A DNA stretch of 64,000 nucleotides from Coniochaeta sp. PMI_546 (taxonomy: Eukaryota > Ascomycota > Sordariomycetes > Coniochaetales > Coniochaetaceae), in contig MU271145.1 of NCBI GenBank assembly GCA_021432605.1, positions 744,001-808,000 of the forward strand, in the 5' to 3' direction. This document shows positions 54,148 to 64,000 of the stretch, piece by piece. The translations under genes and the position numbers were made by a program. Each line of letters begins with the position of its first letter. Within the stretch, counting starts at the first letter, position 1. The notes under the pieces are model-generated. The model saw only the letters and a program-made list of their open reading frames with translations, made no database searches and was not told where the DNA came from.

Positions 54148-54597
54148 GCGTCTAGAGTCCTACAAGTGCTTGCTAAGGGTTGAGAAGGTGTAGTTGAGTT
54201 GTCTATGTTGAAGGACATGAGTTCCGAGACTTCAAGTTGGCCCAAACAGGAAGAACGACCCCACAAATGTTCAAACTGGATGGAAAGGAAGGAACAACGA
54301 CCGCTCCCACAAGACCGCCCCTTTCCAGATCTACGGAGCTTATCTATACAGCTTTGATATCTCCGAGTCATCTCACATACATTCGGCAACGTATAGGCAA
54401 ATACCTAAATTGTTTGACCCTTCTATCCTTGGCAACGCTGCCTACCTAAGTCAAGAGCTGCCGGGAAGAGGCGCAAATCAAGCGTGATGGGCTTCACGAA
54501 AGCAGACTCAAAAAGGGCCTACAACCAAAGCAGACGCTCATACACCATGCAGCCAAAGTCATAGCCACGATCTGAGTACCGTCGCAAGAGGAACCAC
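54148..54597. other. Intergenic between DUF1749 and kinase
   Basis: Promoter of the hydrolase gene and 3' flank of the kinase gene. No supported frame. Confidence 0.5.
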
Positions 54598-57500
54598 TCA
54601 ATTACCTCGCCCTTCCTCCCGCAGTCTTTCTCCATTGGCAGTTCCGGCACCCAAGTCCGGCTCAACCATCTCAAAAGACGTCAAACTAGGAAACCTCTTC
54701 TGGAAGTCACGGATGTAGTCCTCTTTCTCCGCAGCACTCATCTCCAACGCTGGCTGGCCCGGTAGATCGACAGCAACCACATGCTCCCTCCGCGTCTTGG
54801 CAACACTGATACTGCTGCTCGGCTTTGGCGGCGATGGCGGTCTTCCCGTACCTCCGCTGTGGACCGTGGGGATGGTGTTGAGATGCGTCGGCTTCGGAGG
54901 TGCCGCGGGTTTAATGTGCGCTACACCACTGCCTCTCTGCGTTGCGTTGTCTAAGCCGCCAACAGCGGTCGTAGCGCTCCGCCGTATCCCATCGCCCGCC
55001 GTGGATTGTAATCTAGTTCCAGTAGACGAAGAGCCCACCATCTTACGCGGGACGACCGGCCGCCCATCTTCTTTCTTGGGCGGCGCGTCTGCATAATGTC
55101 CGTACCCCTGCGCCGTCCTGTTGACCTCCTTAGTAGAGCGGTTGCTCTCCTCGAGCAGGCTTTGGACTTTATTCTGGATGCTCACGGCTCTCGATACGCC
55201 GCCTATACTCCTGGGTAGCGGTATCGGCCCCTCGCCCGGGTTGAGTCTAGATCCGACGCGCTGTTTGTACTCCGCCCCAGCGGCAGCGACGCGCTTCTCC
55301 TCCATCGATAGGCGCCGGCGCTCGATCTCGCGGCGCATCTCGGGGGACATGTCGTCGGTCTCTTCGAGGACGTTGCCGTCGTCGCTGCGTCCGTCCGTCG
55401 CTTCCGAGCCCGCGATGGGGGTGAGATTGCGACGGTCGAGGTCCCTGAGGGGCGATGGGGTGCGGGGAGGTGGCGGAGGACCGCCGCTGGTGGAGTTTGT
55501 TTCAAAGCGCTTGAATGCGTCGCCGAATTTGCCGGCCAGGATGTTCTTGGTGCCTGCGCCTAGCGAGGTGAGGCTGGAGCGCTTGGCGTGATGTGAGATG
55601 TGCCGGTTTTTCTCCTTCTTTTTGGGGTCAGTGTCTTCCATTGAGCGCAGGAAGTCGACGTTGGAGGTGATGTTTGTCTTCTCTTCCGGCTCCGGTGCAG
55701 AGCTGAGACGTGGCGATTGTTGAGCTTGTGAGAGTGGCCTTGCTAGGGCTTCTCTCTCGCGGAGGTAGTCGATGTTTGATTCGAGGTGAGTACTTGCCGG
55801 TCGAGGCTTTGTGGAAATGGTAGATTTGGACTTAGCAATGGGATCTAGGAGATCCATACTAGGGCGTCCACCTTCGAGTGACGGTCTAGAGGAGGAAGGA
55901 TGACGGGCATGGACAGGCAAAGACTGGAATGAGGGAGGTCTAGCTCCAGCTGAAGGCCGAGAATTCACGGTATTGGTTGTGCCACCTCGAGTAAATCCAG
56001 ACGTCCCAGAGTCTTGTTGACGCGGCACGCTTGACGACCGATGATGATCGTCCGGGGGAAAGCGGTAAATGGGAGGGAATTGAGTGGATGTCGATCGTTC
56101 AGGAGGCGGAGTGGTATTTGTTCCTGTAGAGACCATGGTAGGCCGGGTTGGAATGGGTTGGTAAACAGGCTCTATACTTCGAGAGGATAATGCTTGCAGC
56201 TCTGGAGTGTTCGAGATGATTGCTGAAGCTCTACTCATCTCAGCTGGCTTGGGTGGAGCCGAGGCTGACTTGAGGGGAGGGGAGCTAAACTGTCTGTCCG
56301 GAGAAGTGGAAGCAGTCGGCTTCGGTTTGGGCATTTCGGTGGTCGGCCTCTGGCTCGCGGTCACGGCTGGCGCACCAAAGGCTTCGTCTGCTAACCTCTC
56401 CGTGACCCTCTGAGCGAGATTCTTTTGGACCGACGATAATGGGGGTGTGTGTCTCTCAAACTCGAATTTGCTATCGGACTCCACTAAGAGCGTGAACTCG
56501 TCCAGTGTCGGGAATTTAGACGACAGCTCATCCCGGACCACTGGAGGGGACCGAGAGTCCAGGGCAGCAAACGGATCGCCATTCGTGACCTTCGCAGGTG
56601 ACCGGCTGGGTCTGGGCGCCGCCACGGTTTGCGAGGCTGGGGGTGGACGGCCTCTCCTCATGCGCTCAACTTCAGGAATGACAGTCTGTTGTTGAACTGG
56701 AGGGGCGAAAACGGCTCCAACTATTGGTGCCGGGCCGGATGTCAGGTCGGGTCTGGGCGTGCCCTCAGTCCTGTGATGTTCGGAAGGTGTCTTGCCGGAG
56801 TAGATCTGTACCGAGAGTTAGCGACTAGAAGTCCAGTTACGAAGGACTTAACTAACATCTTTGACTGGGACTTCTCGTCCTTGCATGGCGCAAGCTTCCT
56901 TAAGCACCTGGTATATATTAGGCCTCATTTTCGGACTTTCGCGTAACATGGAAGCTGCGCCGGTTAGCCCACCGTCCAAACGCTGGGTCAGTGTTCATAT
57001 ACCTATTAACTTCTTCAACCTCTCCGAAAATACAGGATGGCTGGGGAATTTGTAGCTGGCGTTAAGTATGGCTAGCTGTCCCTGCTCTTCAAAAGGCGTC
57101 GTGTAGTAGCACAACTTGTACAGGAGGACTCCCAGCGCCCAGATATCGGACTTCTCGTCTATCGGCTGTTTTCTGTACACATCAATCATTTCCGGACTCC
57201 GGTATTGCATCGTAGTATGTTTCTGCACATCCTCATCCATCAACCGACACTCCAGAGTTGTCGTCGGCGCCGGTCGCGGCGGGGCAGCCGAGCCAAAATC
57301 GCACAGCTTGAACTTCTTACTCGTGGCCGTAGCCGTAATGAGCACGTTCTCGACTTTAAGGTCGCGATGTAATAGGGGCGGCTTCAGGTAGTGCATGCAT
57401 GCTACGCCCTCAGCAACATCGGCAAATATCTTTACGATCTCGGGCTCGGTAAGTCGGTGCTGCAGTCGTGTGTTCATAAAGTCGATGAGGCCGCCGCCGT

Positions 57501-57930
57501 TGCAGTACTCCATGAGCAGGAAGACCTCATAGCCATTGCCGTTGCGTAGCTCGGACGCATGCGAGTCGATGTAAGTAACGATGGCCTTGTGGCCTTTTAG
57601 GCGCTTCATGGTCTCGACCTCGGTCCGCATGCTGCGGAGGGATTCCTTATCCGGGACGGCGACTCGCTTCAGCACTGCCAGATCCGTTCCGTTCACCGGT
57701 GTCGGCATCTTGACAAGATATACATGGGCGAAGCCACCTTCGGAGAGGTATTTCTGAATGATCACCCGGTGGCTACCGACTTGAATTTTAGTGCCTGGCG
57801 CAAACGTGCCGGCAGGCGCGGTGGCTACGGGCCCAGGTGGAGCGACTGGTAGGACGCCGGCACCTCCATATACAGGAGCATGGGACACGCGGTTCCCTGC
57901 TACCGGGATTGTCTGGCCGAACGATGCCAT
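54598..57930 (-). CDS. Ark1/Prk1/AAK-type (NAK family) serine/threonine kinase
   Basis: Three exons: 57003-57930, 56857-56954 and 54598-56805, 1077 residues starting MASFGQTIPVAGN. The frame is open upstream to 58158 but lacks coding character there, so this ATG is preferred. Kinase domain: glycine loop YLSEGGFAHVYLVKM, lysine in DLAVLKRV, HRDLKVENVL, CDFGSAAPPR, and RSPEMIDVYRKQPI. Exon 2 closes the kinase fold (SMLRESPKMRPNIYQVLKEA). Exon 3 encodes about 730 residues of mostly disordered Ser/Pro/Arg-rich tail (SRSPAKVTNGDPFAALDS; TLNTIP-type segments), ending with a helix (KEDYIRDFQKRFPSLTSFEM). Family members phosphorylate endocytic adaptors and patch proteins and control actin-linked endocytosis. 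Donors GTATAT and GTTAGT are weak but keep frame. Confidence 0.92.
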
Positions 57931-59369
57931 CTCGAGCCCGGTATCAAAGAGGTGCGGTTGATGTCGAGAGTCGTGGCGTAGCAGCCTGGAAAGGTAGGGA
58001 GTAGCGACTGAGGGGCCTCTTGAAGGATGGAGTCGAGGGAGGTGTCGTAGAGAGGGATGCGCTGAGCACTGGAACTGTGCGCAGCAATCGTCGAGCGTCT
58101 CAAAGTCAAGGCATCGAGAAGACAGACGGTTGTTCGAGTAATGTATCAAGTCAGACACCTATGTGCCGGTTCAGCTGTGATGAATCGCGATAGCTTCAAT
58201 GGTGGTCGTTGTGGTCTCAATGGGGCTGAGTTGTAGCGTCCAGTTGTCCAATGTACCGAAGTACCTAGGGAGGTATGTTCCTACCTGCCCCTGCAAAGGT
58301 CCAGTGTTTCGTGATTGACTGTAGGTTACAGTCACGGCGGTCATCTGCCAGCTGGTGTGGAACCGGCAAGCCCGCAGGCACCAGGCTGCCACCAGCACCT
58401 CAACCCCCACTTCTCATGTGAGTTCTCATCTGGACTCGGGGACATCGTTGCGAGTTTCAAAGACAGCAAAGATGCTTGGTCCAATTGCCCAAGTTGTTGA
58501 TAGTTGGCGACCTGTTTTTTCCAGGGTTCTATCGATTAGTGTCGAAATCTCATGTCTCAACGAACCTGTGCATGTGATGGCATATTGTTCTACGGAGCAC
58601 TCCTGCCAAACCCCTAGACGTCTAGTGCTTTACCTAATTCCTAAGCCCATGGCCATGACGGATATAACTTAGTCTAGCGAGGCACGGCAGATATCGATCC
58701 ACAGGTAATAAGCACCTTAAGCGGACATGCCGTGAGCCTTGGTTATCTATACGCGGCTTGCAATTCAGCTGCACAACCTTGTGAATAGGCATTATCATCG
58801 TATCGACGCTGGTGCTGGACGTTGCAGACAATCTCTTGCTCCGGGGCTTTCTGTTCAACTACTGAAACGTCTCTCTTGGAGATTTGAAAGCAAAGTAGTG
58901 ATAAGTTAGAACATAAAGAGCGAAGTCAAACCGCCTAGTGCATGTTACCATCCTCATCGTAGGCCTAGTAGCATGTGACCATGGCACTTGCCAGAGCCGG
59001 GGAAGCTTATTTCTGGCTAGCAACACTTCTTCCAGCTGGAAGGAACTGCGAGCCTCTCCATTGCGGCAGCCGGGAATCGAAATGTGTTACAATATCCCTT
59101 ACACGTCTCTGGCGACAGCAACTCAGGTCTGGAACTCTAGCGGCAGCTCTACTACGACAATGAGCATTCGGCGACTATCTAGGACACAATATGCAACACG
59201 ATATGGGACGATAATGGGTGTTTATGTACGATAAACATCGCATGAATACAATGGTATCAAGAGGGTAATAAGGCTATGTAAGACGCAGCAAACATCTATC
59301 TCCGTTTTCCCAACGACAGCAGATAGCCCACGACATGGTGTAAGCTGTAATGCCAGAGACAACGTCTGC
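57931..59369. other. Gap between kinase and permease genes
   Basis: It contains the leader and promoter of the kinase (57931 to about 58500) and the 3' flank of the permease. Frames are short and unlike proteins I recognise. Confidence 0.45.
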
Positions 59370-61206
59370 TCAGAACAGACCATGCACGATGCGCATCGGC
59401 AGGGACTTCAATGACTTCTTGGGAACAGCGTCGATCTCGTGCTGCTCCAGCATCCGCAGTCCACTCTTGAGATCCATGTCGCGGAGTGGCACATAGAGCC
59501 TCCAGTCACGGGAGATGGCCTTCCAGAGGAGGTAGAGAAAGAGGACGACGGGAGCAGCAAGATATGCCTGGAAGAACGCCTTGGCAGTTGGGGTCGAATC
59601 GGGGCTCGGCTATAGACACATTGTTAGTTACGAGACTGCCAGGCTGAAACAAGTCGTCAAACTTACGTAGAGAGCATTGTAGAAGGTCGCCATCAAGCAG
59701 ATGATGTTCAACAAGAACCCGATCCAACTTCCCAACACGCCAAGTGTAGGCTTGTAAGGGATCTGATCCAAGCTGTACCCCTGTGCCTTCCAGCCGGCAC
59801 GGAAGCGGATGTGGGACAGGCAGATGGAGCCCCACACGAAGAAGTAAGACAGGCCGGAAAGCGCGAGGAGCCAGCCGAAGATGTCGCTCGAATTTCCAGC
59901 CTCACCAATGAAGGCGAGGAAACCGAAGAGAATCTGGATCACGATGCACCACAGGGGGCGGCCGGACTTGTCAACGTAGGCGAGGAACTTGGGCCCCATA
60001 CCACGCTCAGCGAGGGCTTGCATGGTACGTGTCGAGCCGAATGTGCACGAGTTGGCCACGCTGATAACGGCAATGGTGATGACCGCGTTGAAGATGGACG
60101 GGAGCACCTTGATGCCGGCATCCTGAATGGCAATGACGAAGGGTGAGTACTTGGTGTTGGCTCCGCTGGAGTGGAGGAGGCGGTCGTCATCAGAGCGAAC
60201 GATCAGGCCGAGGATGAACAGGTTCACAACATAGAAGAAGCAGATACGCCAGAACACCTGCTTCGTTGCCAGAGGGATGGACTTGCGGGGGTTCGCAGAC
60301 TCGGCGGCGGCGAGACCGACCATCTCGGTGCCACCGAAGGCGAAGGCAGCAACGACGAACACACCACAGAAGCCGTTGAAGCCGTTGTTGAACGCACCCG
60401 GATCATGCCAGTACTTGGCTCCAAGGTAGTGCTTGTAGTCATCCACGATGGCGGTTCTCCACGTGCCACCGCAGTTGATGACAATTCCGAGGATAATGAA
60501 ACCAATGCAGGCCGCGATCTTGATGATGCTGAGAATGAACTCGACTTCACCATAACCACGGACACCAAAGATCTGGATGATGGAGAGGACAACGAGGAAG
60601 ACTGTGATCCAGACGCCAACGTTGATGTCTGTCCGCCAAAACTGTATGGTGATAGAGGCGGCGGTCAGCTCGAAGGGGAGGACGGTCAGCCAGGACAGAG
60701 CGTAATCCCAGCCCATGGCGAAACCCCATGAGGGATCGACGAAGCGGACGACGTAGGTGTAGAAGGCGCCGTTGACAGGGTAGAGAACAGCCATCTCAGC
60801 CAGGGCTTGGCATGTGAACAGCAACATGATTCCGACGATCATGTAGCAGATGATGAGCGATGCAGGGCCACCACTCGAAAGTGCGCCACCAGAGCCGACG
60901 AAGAGACCAGCTCCGATAGATCCACCTGAGAGAAGCTGGCGTTAGTACTAGCAAGGCAGACACGGCAGGCTTGGAAACCAAGGATGGGAGGAGCGAATGC
61001 GTGCGCGTAAAGCAGACGTGGTGGCTACTGCTCGACTTACCGATAGCAATCATTTGCATATGGCGATTCTGTAGGTCTCGAGAGAGAGGTGCGGCCTTGT
61101 TCACGATGCCGACCTCCTCATCGCCGCTGTGGTGGTCGTGGAGGTAGCCATGGCTGTCGACGACCTCCTTGCCGTTGTGCTTCTCCTCCAGAGGTGGTGT
61201 AGACAT
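59370..61206 (-). CDS. Amino-acid permease (YAT/AAP family)
   Basis: Three exons: 61041-61206, 59667-60925 and 59370-59609, 554 residues beginning MSTPPLEEKHNGKEV. A hydrophilic N-tail ends in NRHMQMIAIGGSIGAGLFVG, the conserved TM1 with the GSIG glycine kink, split by intron 1 (branch ACTAAC). About twelve membrane segments follow, including PVNGAFYTYVVRFVDPSWGF, FGGTEMVGLAAAESANPRKS and VANSCTFGSTRTMQALAERG, all hallmarks of fungal APC/YAT permeases. Exon 3 has the twelfth segment (VVLFLYLLWKAISRDWRLYV) and the cytosolic tail with LEQHEIDAVPK. It imports amino acids by H+ symport at the plasma membrane. Specificity is not deducible. Confidence 0.95.
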
Positions 61207-64000
61207 TGTTCCAAGTCTAACCGAGTCAAGTCGGGATTTGGTGATGAGACTACCAAGTTACAATTTCCGACAGTGAATGGACGGACGGGAGAAAGAAAGA
61301 AGTGGGAGGGAGAAGGAAGGGAGAAGCGATTGGGGGTGGTGGTTATCTTATGTATCGGCTGGCAATAGCAGTCGTCTCTGCGTACTTCCAGTGTACCAGG
61401 CGCGTGAAAGCGATGGGGGCATCCAAGATGCAGGAAGGGAGCAACCAGAGGACGGAATAGCCAAGGGTAGACCACCTGCTGCACTAGTTACGCAGACCAG
61501 GGTCGGAAATCCCGCTAGACAGGGACGTTAAACACGGTGGCACCGAGACTTTGTGACTTTGTTGGTGTGGACTGGATTGGCTTTGCCAGATTGCAGATTG
61601 CAGACAGTCTACACTAGCTAGGCAGAGCGCCAGGTACCCAGACCAAGATAGTAGCCTCGACTGTGCGACAAGGGTGTCTTTCGGCGCAGACATCCTAGGC
61701 GGAGATGATGGTGTGGCAGCCCGGCGTAACCTTGGTTTGGGCTAGAGAGATGAGGCGAGAGAATGCTCGCCAGTCTCCTTCTGGTAAGGGAAGGCGCCAA
61801 AACAAGATAGAGTCTTTGCCTTCAAAGCAGTGGCAGCGGACGGTCTGTCTTGGCGCTAGCGATGAACTTTACTACGTGTGAGAATCTCAGACCTGGAGAC
61901 ACCTCACTTCAACAGGCCACCCATCATGCCACAGAGCCTCGGTGGTCTATTCGGGCAAGGGTCGCGTGAGCTGGGATCCAAAGAAGCACTTTTACTATCA
62001 CAGGGCGGTGGCTAGTTACTGAGAGTATGCCGCCTGTCGGTGTCGTCGTCCACAAAAGCTTCGTGGCCTCGTCTGTGTCTGGGCGACAAGACGGGACAAG
62101 TCCTGTGGGCTGAAAATCCAAGACTCCAAGGAAGCCAAGTTGCGTTTGGCTTTCTCTGCCCAGACCCTAAAACGACAGGTTTTGCTGTCGCACATCACTG
62201 TTGGGAACCTCAGATGATCAGCGACGCTGCCAGGGCAGCATTCCAGTCAATCGGTATCATGGTGCCTGGTGCGAGGCTTTTACTACACCGCAGTACACTA
62301 GTACACTGCAGATCGTCACCAAAGGCCCCAAGGTGAGGTATTCTGGCATTCAACTTCCAACACGCGCATCACGACTTGGTCAGTTCACTTAGCCTTTGAT
62401 TTGCGAACGACTCGTGATTGGTCGAATAGCTTTCCCGCACGGCAGCAATTAGCGGGGCTGGAGGGGCTAGTCTGGCAGTTGCGGAGGGGCTCGAAGAGGG
62501 GGGGGGCGAACTGCGATCCTGAGGCCGTAAGTGGCTTCGGCGATACTTGGACGCGCTAACCCCCATATCAGTGCCTGCCGCGGTTCCCCATTCGACGCCA
62601 GCACTATCCTTGTTCACATTTGCTGGGCGCTGATAAGCCGCGACCCAATCAGGAAGGTCTTTACCAAGATCCTTGCGAGTAAGTCATTTTAGTACCGCCT
62701 TCTTGCACAGTGCTCTTGCCTGTTTCGACCTCTCTTCTTGGCAGAGGTATCTGCCTGTTCGCGCCTGTGAGTGTCACAGCTTCCTCATAGCCCAATTCGG
62801 TCTCAATAACGCCGCTTCTTGAATATTTTGACTTGGGGATGATCGACGGTTGAGAAGTCGAGCATAAGCAACAGGAGCATGAGTATGAGCATGGGATAAA
62901 GGTTTGAAGCAAACGCGATTTCCCCAGGAGACCTCGGTTACCTTAGGTACCAGGGCCCGAGTGTGTCCAGATTGATACTCGCCACGGACAGAGCTGAAGA
63001 GGGAAGGAGTGCCCGTCTGCACATCAACATATTTGACCTGCCATTGCCTGTCCATAAACACCTTCGTGTAGTGTAACAACGATTCGTCAAGTTAATCAGA
63101 GATCTGGTTACATCGAAATCCTCCACTCTGCACTACCTAAATTACGAGAGCGAACCGAATACTCTACGACAATTACTCCTCCATCGCGGTATTTGCGTAT
63201 ACGGGAGACAATACCTGTAGCTCAGTAGGTAGTCAGTGTCGGTAGATTGCACAGTGCGAGACGGTGCGCCGCATTCCTCGAACTGCTGTTGAACTCTCTG
63301 TATGGGCTGTATGGTCTCTTTGCCATTAGTTCGGAACGGTGCGCTTCGTCCTCAACTCAAAAGCCTTGATTGATTGCCACTATCGTCAGCAGCTGCCCCC
63401 CATCATAACATGTATGATTCCTACAACTTTATCATGTACGTGTACATGTGCACACTACACTAGTGTCGATGGAGTTGCATCTGCGACATGCAATTGGCGG
63501 CAGCACGCGTTTCTTCCTCTGGCCCTCTATCCTTCTAGAAACTCGATGGAATGTTCGGACGCAAGGAGACCCACCACACCTCTCGCGGAACCAACCTCTT
63601 GTCTTCAGGTCTTCCAAAGGAAACTGGGGCGGCACAGCCCTGGGCCTTCCAACGTGTATGTATACATTTAAGATGGAAAAGGAAAAAAAAAACAAAAAGC
63701 CGCGAGAAGCTCGCGCAGAGTGCTTATCGACAGCGAGTACCGAAAGACTGCGATTGCAGGCCGTTTTGCAATACCGGTAACTCATTGGTGCTTGGTATAC
63801 ATACTACGCAGTACACGTACTATGGTAGGTGTCATGACTCGAGGATAGGTACTCTTGCCAAGCCGAAACCGTTTAAGCCGCAGCGCATGGGCAAGGTGCA
63901 CCGATTTGTGACGTCGAAACATGCTGTGGGCTATCTGGCGCTATCACTATGGCCCTCCCTGCGCAGTGTGTTGTGTACGTATACTATGTACTGTACTGAA
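61207..64000. other. Right-end gap without a supported gene
   Basis: It begins with the permease leader and promoter. Frames on both strands are short and do not resemble known proteins. An ACCTTAGGT/GGTACC word lies at 62940-62951, and an A-rich run at about 63675-63700. I see no RNA gene, transposon or repeat. Confidence 0.4.

Noticed and set aside
63210-63240. CTGTAGCTCAGTAGGTAG, like a tRNA D arm
   Set aside because: No matching T arm, anticodon stem or acceptor pairing in the next 80 bases.
1-64000. CRISPR array, transposon, virus-like element or biosynthetic cluster core
   Set aside because: No regular spaced repeats, no terminal repeats, transposase or reverse-transcriptase motifs, and no PKS/NRPS/terpene synthase frame were seen on either strand.

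Overview
The window looks like nuclear DNA of a filamentous ascomycete (Pezizomycotina, probably Sordariomycetes). Genes sit on both strands, are mostly intron-poor, and where spliced they carry short introns of about 40-120 bp with GTRNGT donors and CTAAC/CTRAC branch sites close to the AG. The set is typical of a mould: a GH76 mannosidase, a TPR/SET/MYND protein, PEX8 ending in SKL, a DUF1749 hydrolase, a P450 and a YAT-type amino-acid permease. I see no intact transposon, virus-like element, CRISPR array or bacterial-style operon, and no strongly AT-rich block.

Layout. 1-3.8 kb: two minus-strand genes for disordered Ser/Thr/Pro-rich proteins, the first cut by the left edge, the second with a C-terminal Cys-rich module. 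3.8-7 kb: a long gap with one weak coding-like stretch. 7-13 kb: secreted GH76 enzyme, 6-phosphogluconolactonase, and a four-exon PHO13-type phosphatase. 15.6-20.2 kb: SET/MYND protein, a small secreted Cys-rich protein, and an intron-bearing tRNA-Met. 21-31 kb: PFS2, a DGAT1-type acyltransferase, STE14 methyltransferase, a maltose-acetyltransferase-like enzyme, a TMEM170-type membrane protein and PEX8. 32-36 kb: a DDR48-like disordered protein, glutaminyl cyclase and TIM23. 37-46 kb: an unknown gene with an apparent frameshift, a Gln/Pro/Asn-rich unknown protein, dephospho-CoA kinase, and a large GW-repeat protein. 46-54 kb: eIF5, a P450, a small Cys-rich protein and a DUF1749 hydrolase, all on the minus strand. 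54.6-61.2 kb: an Ark/Prk (NAK)-family kinase and an amino-acid permease, both minus. 61.2-64 kb: no supported gene.

Most genes are unrelated housekeeping functions. Loose themes are lipid/ER membrane enzymes (DGAT1-type and STE14, tail to tail), organelle biogenesis (PEX8, TIM23), and a same-strand accessory-looking run (P450, Cys-rich protein, DUF1749 hydrolase). I did not find a clear new multi-gene system. The best leads are a GW-repeat protein that might bind Argonaute, an 8-Cys secreted peptide, a probable single-base frameshift in a C-run, a GC-AG intron, 22- and 31-nt microexons, and a recurring ACCTWAGGT palindrome. Splice sites were read by eye from frame, branch-site and family logic; none was confirmed by RNA.
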